A program made the position numbers and the translations under genes. DNA of 64,000 bases. Source: Melitaea cinxia (lineage: Eukaryota > Arthropoda > Insecta > Lepidoptera > Nymphalidae). This document shows positions 37,233 to 47,352 of this stretch, piece by piece. Position 1 is the stretch's first letter. Every line of letters starts with the position of its first letter. The stretch lies in the NCBI RefSeq assembly GCF_905220565.1, contig NC_059396.1:4933206-4997205 (forward strand). The letters run 5' to 3'. Below the pieces are notes generated by a model. It made no database searches. It saw only the letters and a list, made by a program, of their open reading frames with translations, and had not been told where the DNA came from.

Positions 37233-39778
37233 TATGTAAATAATTGATTTAATTTTTCTTCCGAAGTACCTTTTTCCAAGTCGTCTCCATACCTCTCAGT
37301 ACTTGTTATTCATCTTGACCTATGTAAATAGTTACCTATTGGTCTTTGTCTTATCACCTTATTCGTCATTAATCCGCTGTTACTATAAAAATGAGCAACT
37401 ATTCATTCATTTATTACTTGTTAGTTTCCTTATGCAGTCGAATGTATGAATTATTATTGTTAGACGCGCTTCTCTCAGTGACTACTCACCCGGGCGACCG
37501 AAATCTCAGACTACTTTTAATGATATTTTTTAATATCATTGTAAAGTTGAAAATTTATATTATTATGTTTTAACAAAGCCATAAAATTCGTTTATTGATA
37601 AATTACATTTTTATACAATTTCTATTTTATAGAGTTCAGCGTCAGGTGTACGATCGTATTAACTGTTATAAATATATGTATATAACTGTGTAAGAGCCAA
37701 GAGCGAAATTATCTTGTAATTATAATTTTATATTAATTATTTAAGTCGTTAATGGATTTTGTGGCTTAACTGCATTTGCATAAAGCGTCATCTTGGGTGT
37801 TCGCTTTTAAAGGTTGCATTTAAGCCTTATCATTGAATAAGTAGCGCCATCGTAAAAGTGTCCCACATTACGAGATAAACGCTCTCGAGAATTTTAATTA
37901 AATATTAAATGAATTAAATAATCAGTATTATACGTATATTATTGTATGCGTGCTGCGTCCGATTCTCCGAGATAAAGTTGCACGTAAGCCCGATTGACAC
38001 TTGTTATACATTTTAAACGCTCGTTCGTGCTTTTAAATGGTCCATTATTTATTAAGCATGTACAAAAATTTTTTTGTTCCTTATATATTTTTAATTAGTG
38101 GAGATATCGCAAAATGTTGATTTCGACTGTTTATATTCTTACACCGATATCAAGTAACAACCACATTCGCCTTACAAATTGTTACCTCTTTACCAATATC
38201 CTAAAGCTGACATTTTATATTTATATATTGTATTTAAAGTCTAAGTGGCTTAGTGTTAGGTTTTTTTTTGTTAATATTGTAATTAATTCTAAAACAATTT
38301 TTAATAATTATTACTAGTATATAAATACATTTTAATAAATATCTCATTAGACTGATGTTTGACAGTTTGTTATAAGATGGAAGCTTTACTTATCGTAATT
38401 ATTTGTATCAGAGTGAATGATATTTCATATGTGATATAAAAATAGTTTAGAAATAAATGTCCTAAGTGATAGTCAAACATCGAGCTTCTTTATATATAGT
38501 AGTAAGATATGGCGATAAGCACGCGAATACACTTTTTTTTTTTAAGATATTTATTAAATTTTATACTAAGTTTTATATTATTTCACCTTAAATCGTATTC
38601 AATTTAAAGTGAAATTGAATAGTCGTTGTAGTAATACCATGTTAAAACTAACGTTAACTTACTATCCGCTGTCACAGGCTTGTTTTGTGGACTTAAAATT
38701 AGAAACTATTGTTTGCATGGACTGGTATGATGTTTGTCAGAACCAAGTAATTCCTTAATCTGTGATATACATTTTTAGAACTTTTATTTCAACATTTGGT
38801 AAATATTTGAAACAGCTCGCTTCAAACAGTATTTCGATTTTTATCTACGAATTTCAAGACTGAAATTAATTTTTTACATTTCATAGAGATCGTAATCGGA
38901 CCACTGAACCATTTTAAATTTTAGCGTCGTATCGAATATAAAATCGATTTTTTTTTATATTTTATCTTTCAGGAATCCGTATAATCTGTTCCGTTCGATC
39001 TTTTATCGATGACAGTTAATCCTGAGTTTTAACATGCGTCCTTGCCCTAATCAAATTGCCAGTGTAAAAAATGAGCATGTAAATATAATTTTATAATGAT
39101 TTTTTTTAAGTTATTTATGTTAATGTAGTATTTTATTAATAATATTAGAATAGATAACAATATGATTAAAATCAGCTGAACATTTCTGAATCTCAAAGGC
39201 ATTATATTGAATTTATAATTTTGAACATATTTTTTGTCATGTGACCACTGTTTAGGTTTGACAAACTATTGTAATGATATCGGTGGTATATTAGTTTCTA
39301 TTTATGATTGATGAAAAACTGATTAGTTGTTACTAAAATATAAAATGCGAAAAATTCCAATCTTTTATTACAAAGCAATATTTTATTGCTGGAAAACTCA
39401 TTACCCTCTTTTGCATTGCACATTCCTATTAGGGAAAAGGCGATTGCAAATATTTTTAATCAATACCACGGACTTCAAATGTATAGTTTATATATACATC
39501 TATAATATACTAATACTTATACATCCATAAATATTTATTTATTAATATTTCTTGTACGAAATCAATTAGAAAAAAAGTTCTAATAATAATAAAGCAAGAT
39601 CGTTGATACATTTTTCTATCTTTGTTTTATTTCTAAATATCTCTCCACAAGAAAACCTACAATGACATCTACCAAAGAGTTCAATGAACTCGGTAAATTG
39701 AAATATTTTGAAATTAGTGACACTAGCATATTTCGATAAGTGTTCTATTTTTCATATAAAAAAAAAAACATATAAAAG

Positions 39779-40078
39779 CCACGTCGCTTTGGCGTGATGA
39801 TAGTGATGCGTGTACCGTGCAAGCGCTCACGCATCGGCGATTGCGGATTCGATTCCCGCTCGGTGTGGATATTTGTATTTATACAAATACCGTGGCTCGA
39901 AGAGCACGCTAAGCTGTCAGTCCCGGTTGTTATTACAAACACCTCAGATCGCTACTCATAGGAACATAGGGAACATATTCGCCAACCCTCAGTGGAGTAG
40001 TGTGATGGATTAAGCTGCGATCCTTCTCCTAAAAAAGAGGTATACGAGTATGTCCAGCACTGGGATGTTACAGGCTGA
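39779..40078 (+). mobile_element. tRNA-derived SINE (type A)
   Basis: Head cgctttggcgtgatgatagtg with B box gcggattcgattcccgc. The body matches 44451-44810 (ctaagctgtcagtcccggtt) and ends in ctgggatgttacaggctgaa. Confidence 0.8.
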
Positions 40079-41734
40079 ACCGTATCGTATAAAGCAATAA
40101 ATTAGTTGTCTATACAATTTCTTGGGTATTTACCTTGTTCTTTTAATTCCTTAGACCCTTGTAATAATAACTCGACAAACATTTATACGACTTAAAACAA
40201 AATATTTTGGATATTTACGTTTCATCTTCAATTTCTAAACGCATTTTTAAAATAAGTCTTAAGTATTGAAATTCTCAAACGAACAAGAAATTTCCTTTTT
40301 TTTACAATAAATGATATTATAAATAGCACAAATTCTGAAATTTTAATATGATTCAAATTTGGGTATAATCTTAATATTTTGATGGATTTTTTTACGAAGG
40401 TAAATACAATTGAATAACACGGCGATTTCTAAGACGAAATAGTTAAAATATTTTTTTACACAAACAAAAAAAAAATTAATACATATGCGTATAGACAAAA
40501 ACAACTATTTTTAAAAGTACTTATTTTGGTAACGTGGTAACCCAACAAAAAAATAATGGCAAACATACGAACGGACTTACATTCTGACTATAGTGTGTAC
40601 AAAAACTTTTAATTTTGCTATAAATGTAACTGTATAGTAAAAAACCTTGTGAAAATCATGGAGACATTCTTTTAGGGAAATACTGAAATTTATCGAGCTA
40701 CTTGTTGAAAACTTTCTAGTTTTCTAGAAAAATCCTTTTTCCTAGAAACAGCGGCACTTTTCATCAAATCCATTAAAATAAAGTTTATCACAAAAGACTA
40801 AGTTTATACAGCTGTAAATATAAAAAACACAAGTCTTATGAAAATTTAATCTGGTAAACATTAAATGCAAGATAACAAATCAAACGTTTATTTGCGAACC
40901 GTTGCAAGGGGTTTGTTTAATAACAACTATCGATGTCCATATCGATATACGATGATGTTACCATTTCGATATTTATGCGAGTGTATTTTAAAACGCGACG
41001 AGAAATGTCATATATCCGCCATTCTGTTTTATTGGGAATGCAACCGTAGAGGCTTGGATTGCGCGCAATTTTCTGAAACGGCTTTATTTTCTTAACAAAG
41101 GATAGATTATTATATGTAAAATGCATTGTATATTTAAACTTTAAGGTCTATTTTTGCATGAGTGTAAAACTCGAAAGTGAAAAGTCGATCGGTGTTGGTG
41201 GTCGACGGAGCCCCGGGCTTGTTCCCACGAGTATCGCGCTGGGGAAAATTTATGTTTATGAACTGAGAAATATGTCATAAGAGATATGAATGGTATGGTC
41301 GGAACTGAAATAGCGTAAATAATTTTTCACGCAAAGTTATTTTGCTTTTCAATAACCGTTTTATTTTATGTTGTATTTGTATTTATATTTCTTCGTAATG
41401 ACTTTATAGATTGTTATATGTATCGAGTAAGCCCAACGCATTGCTTCTTTTCTTATCGAAAATTGTATTTTGTGTGCTGTTTAGTCAAGCAATATAAATA
41501 TCTAAGATAATTTTGTAATTTCAGTACTACAAAGAATTCTTTGTATTTCAAATACAATCAAACGATATCAAATCCATAATTGCATTACCTTTTATAACGA
41601 TACAAGTAAATAGAATTTTATTTGTAACTAGCTGATTCTTATGAATTCTGCGCTGTTTATTAAAAATTTTAAAACGATTTCGTTAAAATTCACATGCAGT
41701 TCTTTTGCAGAAGATTTAGAAGAATATTTACTAG

Positions 41735-41875
41735 TACCCGATTTTGCACACCTACAAACCTCTGCTCTTGTACGTCTTAAGGTTAGCTGGTAGAGAAAGC
41801 TTTTAGCATTAAGCCCGCCTTTTGTAGAATTCTTTAATGTATTGTGCAATAAAGTATTAATAAATAAATAAATAA
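41735..41875 (+). mobile_element. LINE/SINE 3' tail
   Basis: ggtagagaaagcttttagca and ttaagcccgccttttgta lead into ttgtgcaataaagtattaat and a (AAAT)n tail. Related to 43262-43392. Only the 3' end is present. Confidence 0.6.
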
Positions 41876-42169
41876 AAGGTTTTGCTTGATGCTAGTTTCA
41901 ATATCCAGACAAACAGAGAAAAAAATTGATTCCAGTCAAAAATCCAAAAGTAATTGCTTATTCTAGTATTGATAGGTACTATAAAGGTATCTATAATTCA
42001 TTTTTCCTAATTATCCGTCATGTACCTACATATTATAGACAGACGTCAATCACTCACAATTTTTATTCTATGTATATAGAGGTTTGAACGCAAATTGAAA
42101 ATCAACACATTTCATTAAATTACTAACATAAACAGGAGTTATAAAAGTGGAAATAGTTTCGAAAAAGTT

Positions 42170-42245
42170 ATGATAAATAAAATGTGTAGTAAATTTAGCT
42201 TACGTATATTTATTTGTGTGTTACTATGCTGTGTTTGCAATAACG
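42170..42245 (+). CDS. astacin-like gene exon 1 (signal peptide)
   Basis: Encodes MINKMCSKFSLRIFICVLLC and the next few residues, then a gtacgt donor. A second in-frame ATG at 42182 also precedes the hydrophobic core. This exon is the least certain because it rests on a short ORF, but phase and splice signal fit exon 2. Confidence 0.72.
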
Positions 42246-45200
42246 GTACGTCTTAATTTAATAAACTTAACATTTAATACCGTTTAAGCTATCCCGAAAA
42301 TGTTATTTTTAATACGAAAATAAAAATATATAGTCATGCCGCATTATGGTTTTAAGAGTTTGACAAAATATCGTTTTTTGCCTTTTAAATTTGTTCCTTA
42401 AGCTAGTAAAAAATGCATCATATTTCAAACAAAAATAAATCAACTTGATTGTATATTTTTTTTAATAAATAAATATCTACACAATACACACACGGTCGTC
42501 TGTTCCTAAAGTAAGCAACTACCGGTACAGCTACATATGTTTTTTTTCGATCAAATAATACATATATAAATATATAAATAAATATTTATATTACACCGAA
42601 CCGGATACACGGAATCGAACCCACAACCCTCGCAGCAGAAAGCAGGCCCACCACAAACTGTGCCAACGGGCTAGTTAAAATACTTTAATAGGTAATAATT
42701 TTGACTAGCTGTGCGGTTACGGCAGTAAGAATATATATATAGCCATCGCCTCTCTTCCCGTGGATATTGTAAGAGGCGACTAAGAGATAACACAGTTCCA
42801 CTACCACCTTGGAACTTAAAAAGCCGACCGATGGCGGTGTAACCATCAAACTGCTGGCTTTGAAATACACAGGCCGAAGACGGGCAGCAGCGTCTTCCGT
42901 GCGACAAAGCCAGCTCTGCAGTCACCAACCCGCCTGCCAAGCGTGGTGACCACAAAACACATGGCTTCACGCCATTTTTGACGCGAACTTGTGATGGCCT
43001 ATATCCAGCAGTGGACTGCGATAGGCTGAACTGATGAATAGTTTTGACCACACTGAACTGTCGTAATCACACACAGCTTAACTAAGCTGCTACAAATTTA
43101 TCGTGCTGTTATCAAGTAGCATTGTATTCCTGCTGTGAGGAAGGTAATCGAAAAATTATTTGCATGTTTGTGTGTATGTATGTGTATATGTGTGTGTGTT
43201 TATATATGTCCGTAGTGTATTTATATATAGATAATATGTTTACTACCTTATTGTTACCGCCTGCAATATTTTCTGTTTGGCCTAAAGGTTGACTGGGAGA
43301 GAATGCCACTAGGCATTAAGTCCGTCTTTTGTTACAACTGTTTATATTGTTGGACAATAAAGTATGTAAATAAATAAAATAAATAAATAATCGGAGCTCC
43401 TGGCAAAGATCTTTAGTTTATGGCAACCACGTTCCATTAGGTAGAGCGTACGCTTGCTTGCCACCCTAATGATATAAAAAAACAGCGCCATGTAGTTTTC
43501 TCCCTGTCAACTACATCTTATATTACAGATGCGGTACTACGTGCTCAATTCACAAAACTAAGTCATTAATCATAAAAAATAAACTAAATTAAGTTAAAAA
43601 ACAATCAACTTTTCAGTTCATGCGATTAAAGTACCTGAAGGGATGCAACCCATGCCCCTTCTCATGCCTATCAATACACTATCAAAATACTCTTCTTTGG
43701 ACCAATCTACAAATAATGTGACAAAAGGACTTAACCTTAATGAAGAACAAATGCGTAAATTGCATATCTGGGCTTTAGGAGTTATACCATACTACATTGA
43801 TGACTTATCTTTCGGTAAATTTTATATAGATTAATGTAATAAAAACAGGGCCGGATTGAGCCCTAGTGGCCATGAAAGAGTGAAGGTCAAATAAAAAAAA
43901 ATTGTCGAAAATTGATAAAGAACAAATAAAATTGTTTCAATCAAAATGTAAGTAGTCGAAATCAATAAAAAGTATATTTCCTTCTGTTCCAAAGTTTTGA
44001 CCCGTTGAAATTTGGATATGTTTAATATATATGGGGTTTCCTTTTTATAAAGGGCCCAGTGATATATGCCCGTATAAACCAATGCTTGGATTCCGGCCCT
44101 GATTGACCTTTACTTTACTTACATAAATTCACTCTAATACTTTTTCATAGATAAAGCGTTAAGAGATAAAATTCGACTTTATTTCGATAACGTAAACCGA
44201 ATAACCGGTCTTCTTTTTACTGAAATACCACGACCACCTGAAGATGAGGATAGTAGATGGGTTTTCTTCATTAACCGAAGGGGCCAGCTTGATTGTGATG
44301 ATGTAGCTTTTCACAACTTCTCAAACATCGGTGTGCAGGTACTGTATATTTTTTAAACTAAAGTTATCTGGTCCGTTTAACGTTTAGATGTAATTTTTTT
44401 GTTGGTCTCTTTGTATTTAGAATAGTTACTATTTCACACCGATTGTGTACGTAGCGTTGGCGTAACGGTCACAGCACTGGTTTGTTGCTGTTGTGCTGGC
44501 CGTTGCGGGTTCGATCCCCGCACATGATAAACATTTGTATTGGTCATACAGATGTTTGCCGTGGTCTGCGTGTTTGTGCAGTCCTTGTGTGTCTGGGGAG
44601 ACACACAAGGACTGCCATGGTGGGGACCGTGCCTCGGAGAGCACGTTAAGCCGTCGGTCCCCGTTGTTATCATGTACATCTGATAGCGATCGTTACTCAT
44701 AGTAGGAAATATATCCGCCAACCCGCATTTGAGAAGCGTGATAGATTGATCTTTCTCCTACATGGGGAAAGAGGCCCATGCCCAGCAGTGGGATATTACA
44801 GGCTGAAGCTTGTAAAGCAATACGTGTAACCAAATTGAAAGTTTTTATATGTTTATTTATTTAGTACTTTATTGCACACATTATTAAAGTACATAGGTTT
44901 GTACCAGTTTGCGAAATTTTAAACTAATATGCAGTTACCGCCTTATCACTAACAGCGTTTTTAAGGGGCAACCGAGTACAAGAGTTATTTCTACTAGAAA
45001 TAAAACAGCTGGTTTATAAAGTAATCCTAAACTTTATATAATTATTTAAAAAGTGTTATATAAGAAAGTTAACAGTTTTTGATATGACATCATTTCATAA
45101 ATATAACCCTTCTCTTCTAAAGTCTAGCTTATTACTTCAAAGGATAAATATCGTAACCCATTTCTTTAGTAGATTATCAAAATGTTTATCGAGCCATATC

Positions 45201-46941
45201 GATACAAGAAAGTTAATAATTTACTTATATACACCTAATATAAATTATACATACATATTTATGATATAAGAATAGTTAAACAATGATACACGTGCAGTTT
45301 CACTCGTTTTATAATTTAATCTAATTAATAAGAGTTTGTAATTAAAATTACCAGAGTTGCATACGTAGATACAATACAATACAATACAATACAATACAAA
45401 TACTCTTTATTGTACACTATCAGAGAAAAATTTTACACCGTAAAAGAAAATATAGACAGATATAGTTAGATTTATAAAGTTACTATACTCTGCACACATA
45501 CTCGTAACTATGACTAGCCCGTTGGCGCAGTTTGTAGTGACCCTGCTTTCTGCTCCGAGGTTTGTTGGTTCGATTCCCACCGCGAGTCTGGGTGTAATAT
45601 AAATATGTATTTACATATTCATATATGTAGTATGTATAAGTATGATTATCGAAAAAATAATATGTAGCTATACCAGTCGGCTGCTATCTATAACATAAGC
45701 ATTAAATTGCTTACTTTAGGAATAGACGACCGTGTGTGTATTGTGTAGATATTTATTTATTATTATTATTACCTATTGAAAAGTCTCAGATATTACTGCA
45801 TTTGTTTGTCATAAACAAACTAAAATGTTTACTTTATACTGTATTTACAGAGAGTAGTGTTGGGGTACGACTGCATTGCAAATAGAAAAATGAGTTCAGT
45901 AATATTATCTCTCATTGGTGTACCTCCTCAGCATAATGCCCCGAATAGAAATGAATTTATAACAATAAATGAAAAAAATATTTTACCAGGTAATATTTAA
46001 TTATACTCATACTCTAGTTTAATTTATTCGCATTTATTTTACCCATTGACATATGGTGCTATTAATACCATATGATTCTTTAATATAAGGATTAAAAAGT
46101 AAGGTTATAAATAATATAATTAATATTTTAGATAAATTATATTTATTTGAAAAAGTAAAAGATGACGTATGGTTATTTAATAATAATCTTACATATGATT
46201 ATTATAGTGCTGGTCATTATTGTACTCACAAGTACACATCTAATGGAGGTGATACTATAACATATGTGTCGCAGCCAGAAAAGGTAATAAATAGCATTTG
46301 GAACTCTTAACACTATATTAAATTGCTTAGTTACATTTACACTTAATTAGCGTATTTAACAGGTGGAAAATTTATCTGAAGGATTAGTCACAGAATTTTC
46401 TTTAATAGATTTGATTAAAATTAATATGCTTTACAAGAACATAATTACAAAAAGAGAAAATTCTGCTAGTGTACCAGGATGCGATAAACTTTTTCATAGA
46501 GGTTCCAAATCTACGTATTCCAAATTTAACACGACTGATTATGTCGACTCAAGTAAAGAGTCAAATAAATATCCTAGGCCTCAAGATGCTAAACCTACAG
46601 AAAAACCATATGTAACGGACACTGCTTACGCTTTTACGAAAAATAGTTCAGGCCAGCTTATGGATAAAAGTAACAATGATTATGGTGACGATAATGATGA
46701 TGAAAATAAAAGTGGCCAAAAATTTTCAGCTGAAAATAATGTCGATTATGGTGACAACCAGACTGAAGTACCAAATAAAAATAAAAACGAAAGAGTGAGT
46801 CAAATGAAAAATGATATTGATGTAGAAAGTTATGAAAAACTGTCAGAGAAGCTACTTTTAGCTAAAAAAAAGAAAAAGGAAAGTATTTTAAACGAATCGG
46901 ATTATGAAACAGGTGACGACGAAATTAATAAAAATATATAA
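42170..46941 (+). CDS. secreted astacin-like protein lacking the zinc site (pseudoprotease), six exons
   Basis: Exons 42170-42245, 43617-43814, 44151-44338, 45851-45989, 46132-46283 and 46363-46941 join in phase to 444 codons including the stop; all introns are GT-AG. Residues 1-25 are a hydrophobic signal peptide (an ATG at 42182 would also serve). Residues 77-86 (WALGVIPYYI) match the astacin N-terminal strand. C140 and C162 fit the family's internal disulfide, while the TCxRF cysteine is glycine (G111). Where active astacins have HExxHxxGxxH, residues 170-180 read SVILSLIGVPP: the three histidines are S170, S174 and P180 and the catalytic Glu is V171. The Met-turn SIMHY is SAGHY (226-230). 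Residues 260-277 resemble the terminal 'D..KIN.LY' helix. Residues 278-443 are acidic and low complexity. Family assignment is from the ordered match of blocks; the function is unknown and it is probably catalytically dead. Confidence 0.8.
42455..42706 (-). mobile_element. tRNA-derived SINE (type B)
   Basis: The - strand head is actagcccgttggcacagttt with B box gggttcgattccgtgta. The 3' end is cggtcgtctgttcctaaag on the + strand plus a (TAAA)-like tail. It is the reverse-orientation sibling of 45514-45772, in intron 1 of the astacin-like gene. Confidence 0.8.
42710..43037 (+). mobile_element. RTE-like LINE 3' end
   Basis: Close match to 2653-2981 and 58713-59033, ending ccagcagtggactgcgatag and gctgaactgatga. 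Within intron 1 of the astacin-like gene. Confidence 0.7.
43262..43392 (+). mobile_element. LINE/SINE 3' tail
   Basis: gagagaatgccactaggcat and taagtccgtcttttgt, then tggacaataaagtatgtaaa and a (TAAA)n tail; homologous to 41735-41875. Confidence 0.6.
43617..43814 (+). CDS. astacin-like gene exon 2
   Basis: Acceptor acttttcag, donor gtaaat. It encodes residues 26-91: a short propeptide-like segment (KVPEGMQPMP onward) and the first strand of the astacin domain, HIWALGVIPYYIDDLSF. Confidence 0.85.
44151..44338 (+). CDS. astacin-like gene exon 3
   Basis: Acceptor tttttcatag, donor gtactg. It encodes residues 92-154 (ALRDKIRLYFDNVNRITGLLF to the NFSNIGVQ end), equivalent to the astacin helix and strand before the active site. 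It carries C140. Confidence 0.85.
44451..44810 (+). mobile_element. tRNA-derived SINE (type A) with an extra internal hairpin
   Basis: Head gtagcgttggcgtaacggtc, B box gcgggttcgatccccgc, end agcagtgggatattacaggc. It lies in intron 3 of the astacin-like gene. Positions 44579-44614 form a perfect 16-bp stem with a 4-nt loop that I do not see in the sibling copies. Confidence 0.85.
44848..44960 (-). mobile_element. LINE 3' tail, reverse orientation
   Basis: tttatttatttagtacttta then ttgcacaca reads on the - strand as a tgtgcaataaagta-type end with a TAAA tail. The rest is eroded. Confidence 0.45.
45364..45440 (-). repeat. (ACAAT)n tract at a retroelement tail
   Basis: About six acaat units followed by actctttattgtacactatc, a retroelement-like 3' end in reverse orientation. 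Confidence 0.6.
45514..45772 (+). mobile_element. tRNA-derived SINE (type B)
   Basis: Head agcccgttggcgcagtttgt, B box ttggttcgattcccac, conserved end ggaatagacgaccgtgtgtg and a (ATT)n tail. Sibling of 42455-42706; in intron 3 of the astacin-like gene. Confidence 0.82.
45851..45989 (+). CDS. astacin-like gene exon 4 (substituted active-site helix)
   Basis: Acceptor gtatttacag, donor gtaata. It encodes RVVLGYDCIANRK, the degenerate active-site helix, then NAPNRNEFITINEKNILP. That last segment matches the astacin 'R.DR...I.W.NI' region closely, which anchors the alignment. Confidence 0.85.
46132..46283 (+). CDS. astacin-like gene exon 5 (Met-turn region)
   Basis: Acceptor aatatttta-g, donor gtaata. 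It encodes residues 201-251 with LTYDYYSAGHYCTHKY, the counterpart of the astacin YYSIMHYG block. The methionine is a glycine; H229 and Y230 are kept. Confidence 0.82.
46363..46941 (+). CDS. astacin-like gene exon 6 (domain end and acidic tail)
   Basis: Acceptor tatttaacag. It encodes residues 252-443. The first ~26 residues finish the astacin-like domain. The remainder is rich in Asp, Asn, Lys and Ser, with recurrent DY-[GVE] acidic motifs and a lysine run near the end. Stop TAA at 46939-46941. Confidence 0.88.
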   Translation: MENLSEGLVTEFSLIDLIKINMLYKNIITKRENSASVPGCDKLFHRGSKSTYSKFNTTDYVDSSKESNKYPRPQDAKPTEKPYVTDTAYAFTKNSSGQLMDKSNNDYGDDNDDENKSGQKFSAENNVDYGDNQTEVPNKNKNERVSQMKNDIDVESYEKLSEKLLLAKKKKKESILNESDYETGDDEINKNI

Positions 46942-46966
46942 AGGAATGTCATAAAAGTTGAAGGAA

Positions 46967-46972
46967 AATAAA
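46967..46972 (+). terminator. AATAAA poly(A) signal of the astacin-like gene
   Basis: The hexamer lies 26 bp past the stop codon, so the 3' UTR would be very short. Cleavage would fall inside or next to the Wnt6 3' end coming from the other strand. Confidence 0.6.
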
Positions 46973-46995
46973 AAATACGTTTAACCTTAAATTAG

Positions 46996-47001
46996 TTTAT
47001 T
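46996..47001 (-). terminator. AATAAA poly(A) signal of Wnt6
   Basis: On the - strand an AATAAA (TTTATT on +) lies 31 bp past the Wnt6 stop. It faces the astacin-like gene's signal 23 bp away. Confidence 0.6.
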
Positions 47002-47031
47002 TAAAATTTATCGTTATTATTATCTATCACA

Positions 47032-47352
47032 TTAAAGACACGTTTGTATGTCTCGTTTAACATAGCATGTTTCACAAATAACTTCGCAGCACCATTTGAA
47101 CTGACAATTGCAGTTCTCAGCCTCCCTTATAGTCGTCTGGATGTAACCTCTCCTACAACAGAGTTGGTCACAACTATCTGTTCCTGCAGAACTTATATTA
47201 CATTGACGTCCTTCGGTGCCAAGAGACCCAGTCTTTATGTTCGCAGTACAAAAATCTGGGGATTCTTCGGAGTATATAATATCTTTCTTGCCAGGTCTCT
47301 TAATGTTAGGGCTTTCTGGCATAAAGCTATCACCGTCGTTGCTTGAAATAAC
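47032..47352 (-). CDS. Wnt6: Wnt6 terminal exon
   Basis: Acceptor ctgtgtag. It encodes VISSNDGDSFMPESP and the C-terminal Cys-rich domain to DIQTCL; stop TAA at 47034-47032. Confidence 0.96.
   Translation of the reverse strand, partial: VISSNDGDSFMPESPNIKRPGKKDIIYSEESPDFCTANIKTGSLGTEGRQCNISSAGTDSCDQLCCRRGYIQTTIREAENCNCQFKWCCEVICETCYVKRDIQTCL

Larger units (their letters stand above)
37122..42169. other. wg 3' UTR and intergenic spacer
   Basis: AT-rich DNA downstream of wg, including its unmeasured 3' UTR, one SINE (39779-40078) and a LINE tail (41735-41875). Short ORFs here lack recognisable domains. Confidence 0.6.

Noticed and set aside
42796..42806. TAG TGG AAC TGT pattern resembling a Wnt WNC core on the - strand (also at 58781)
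   Set aside because: It lies in the RTE-like repeat shared with 2653-2981 and is preceded by a stop codon; it is not the missing Wnt6 exon.
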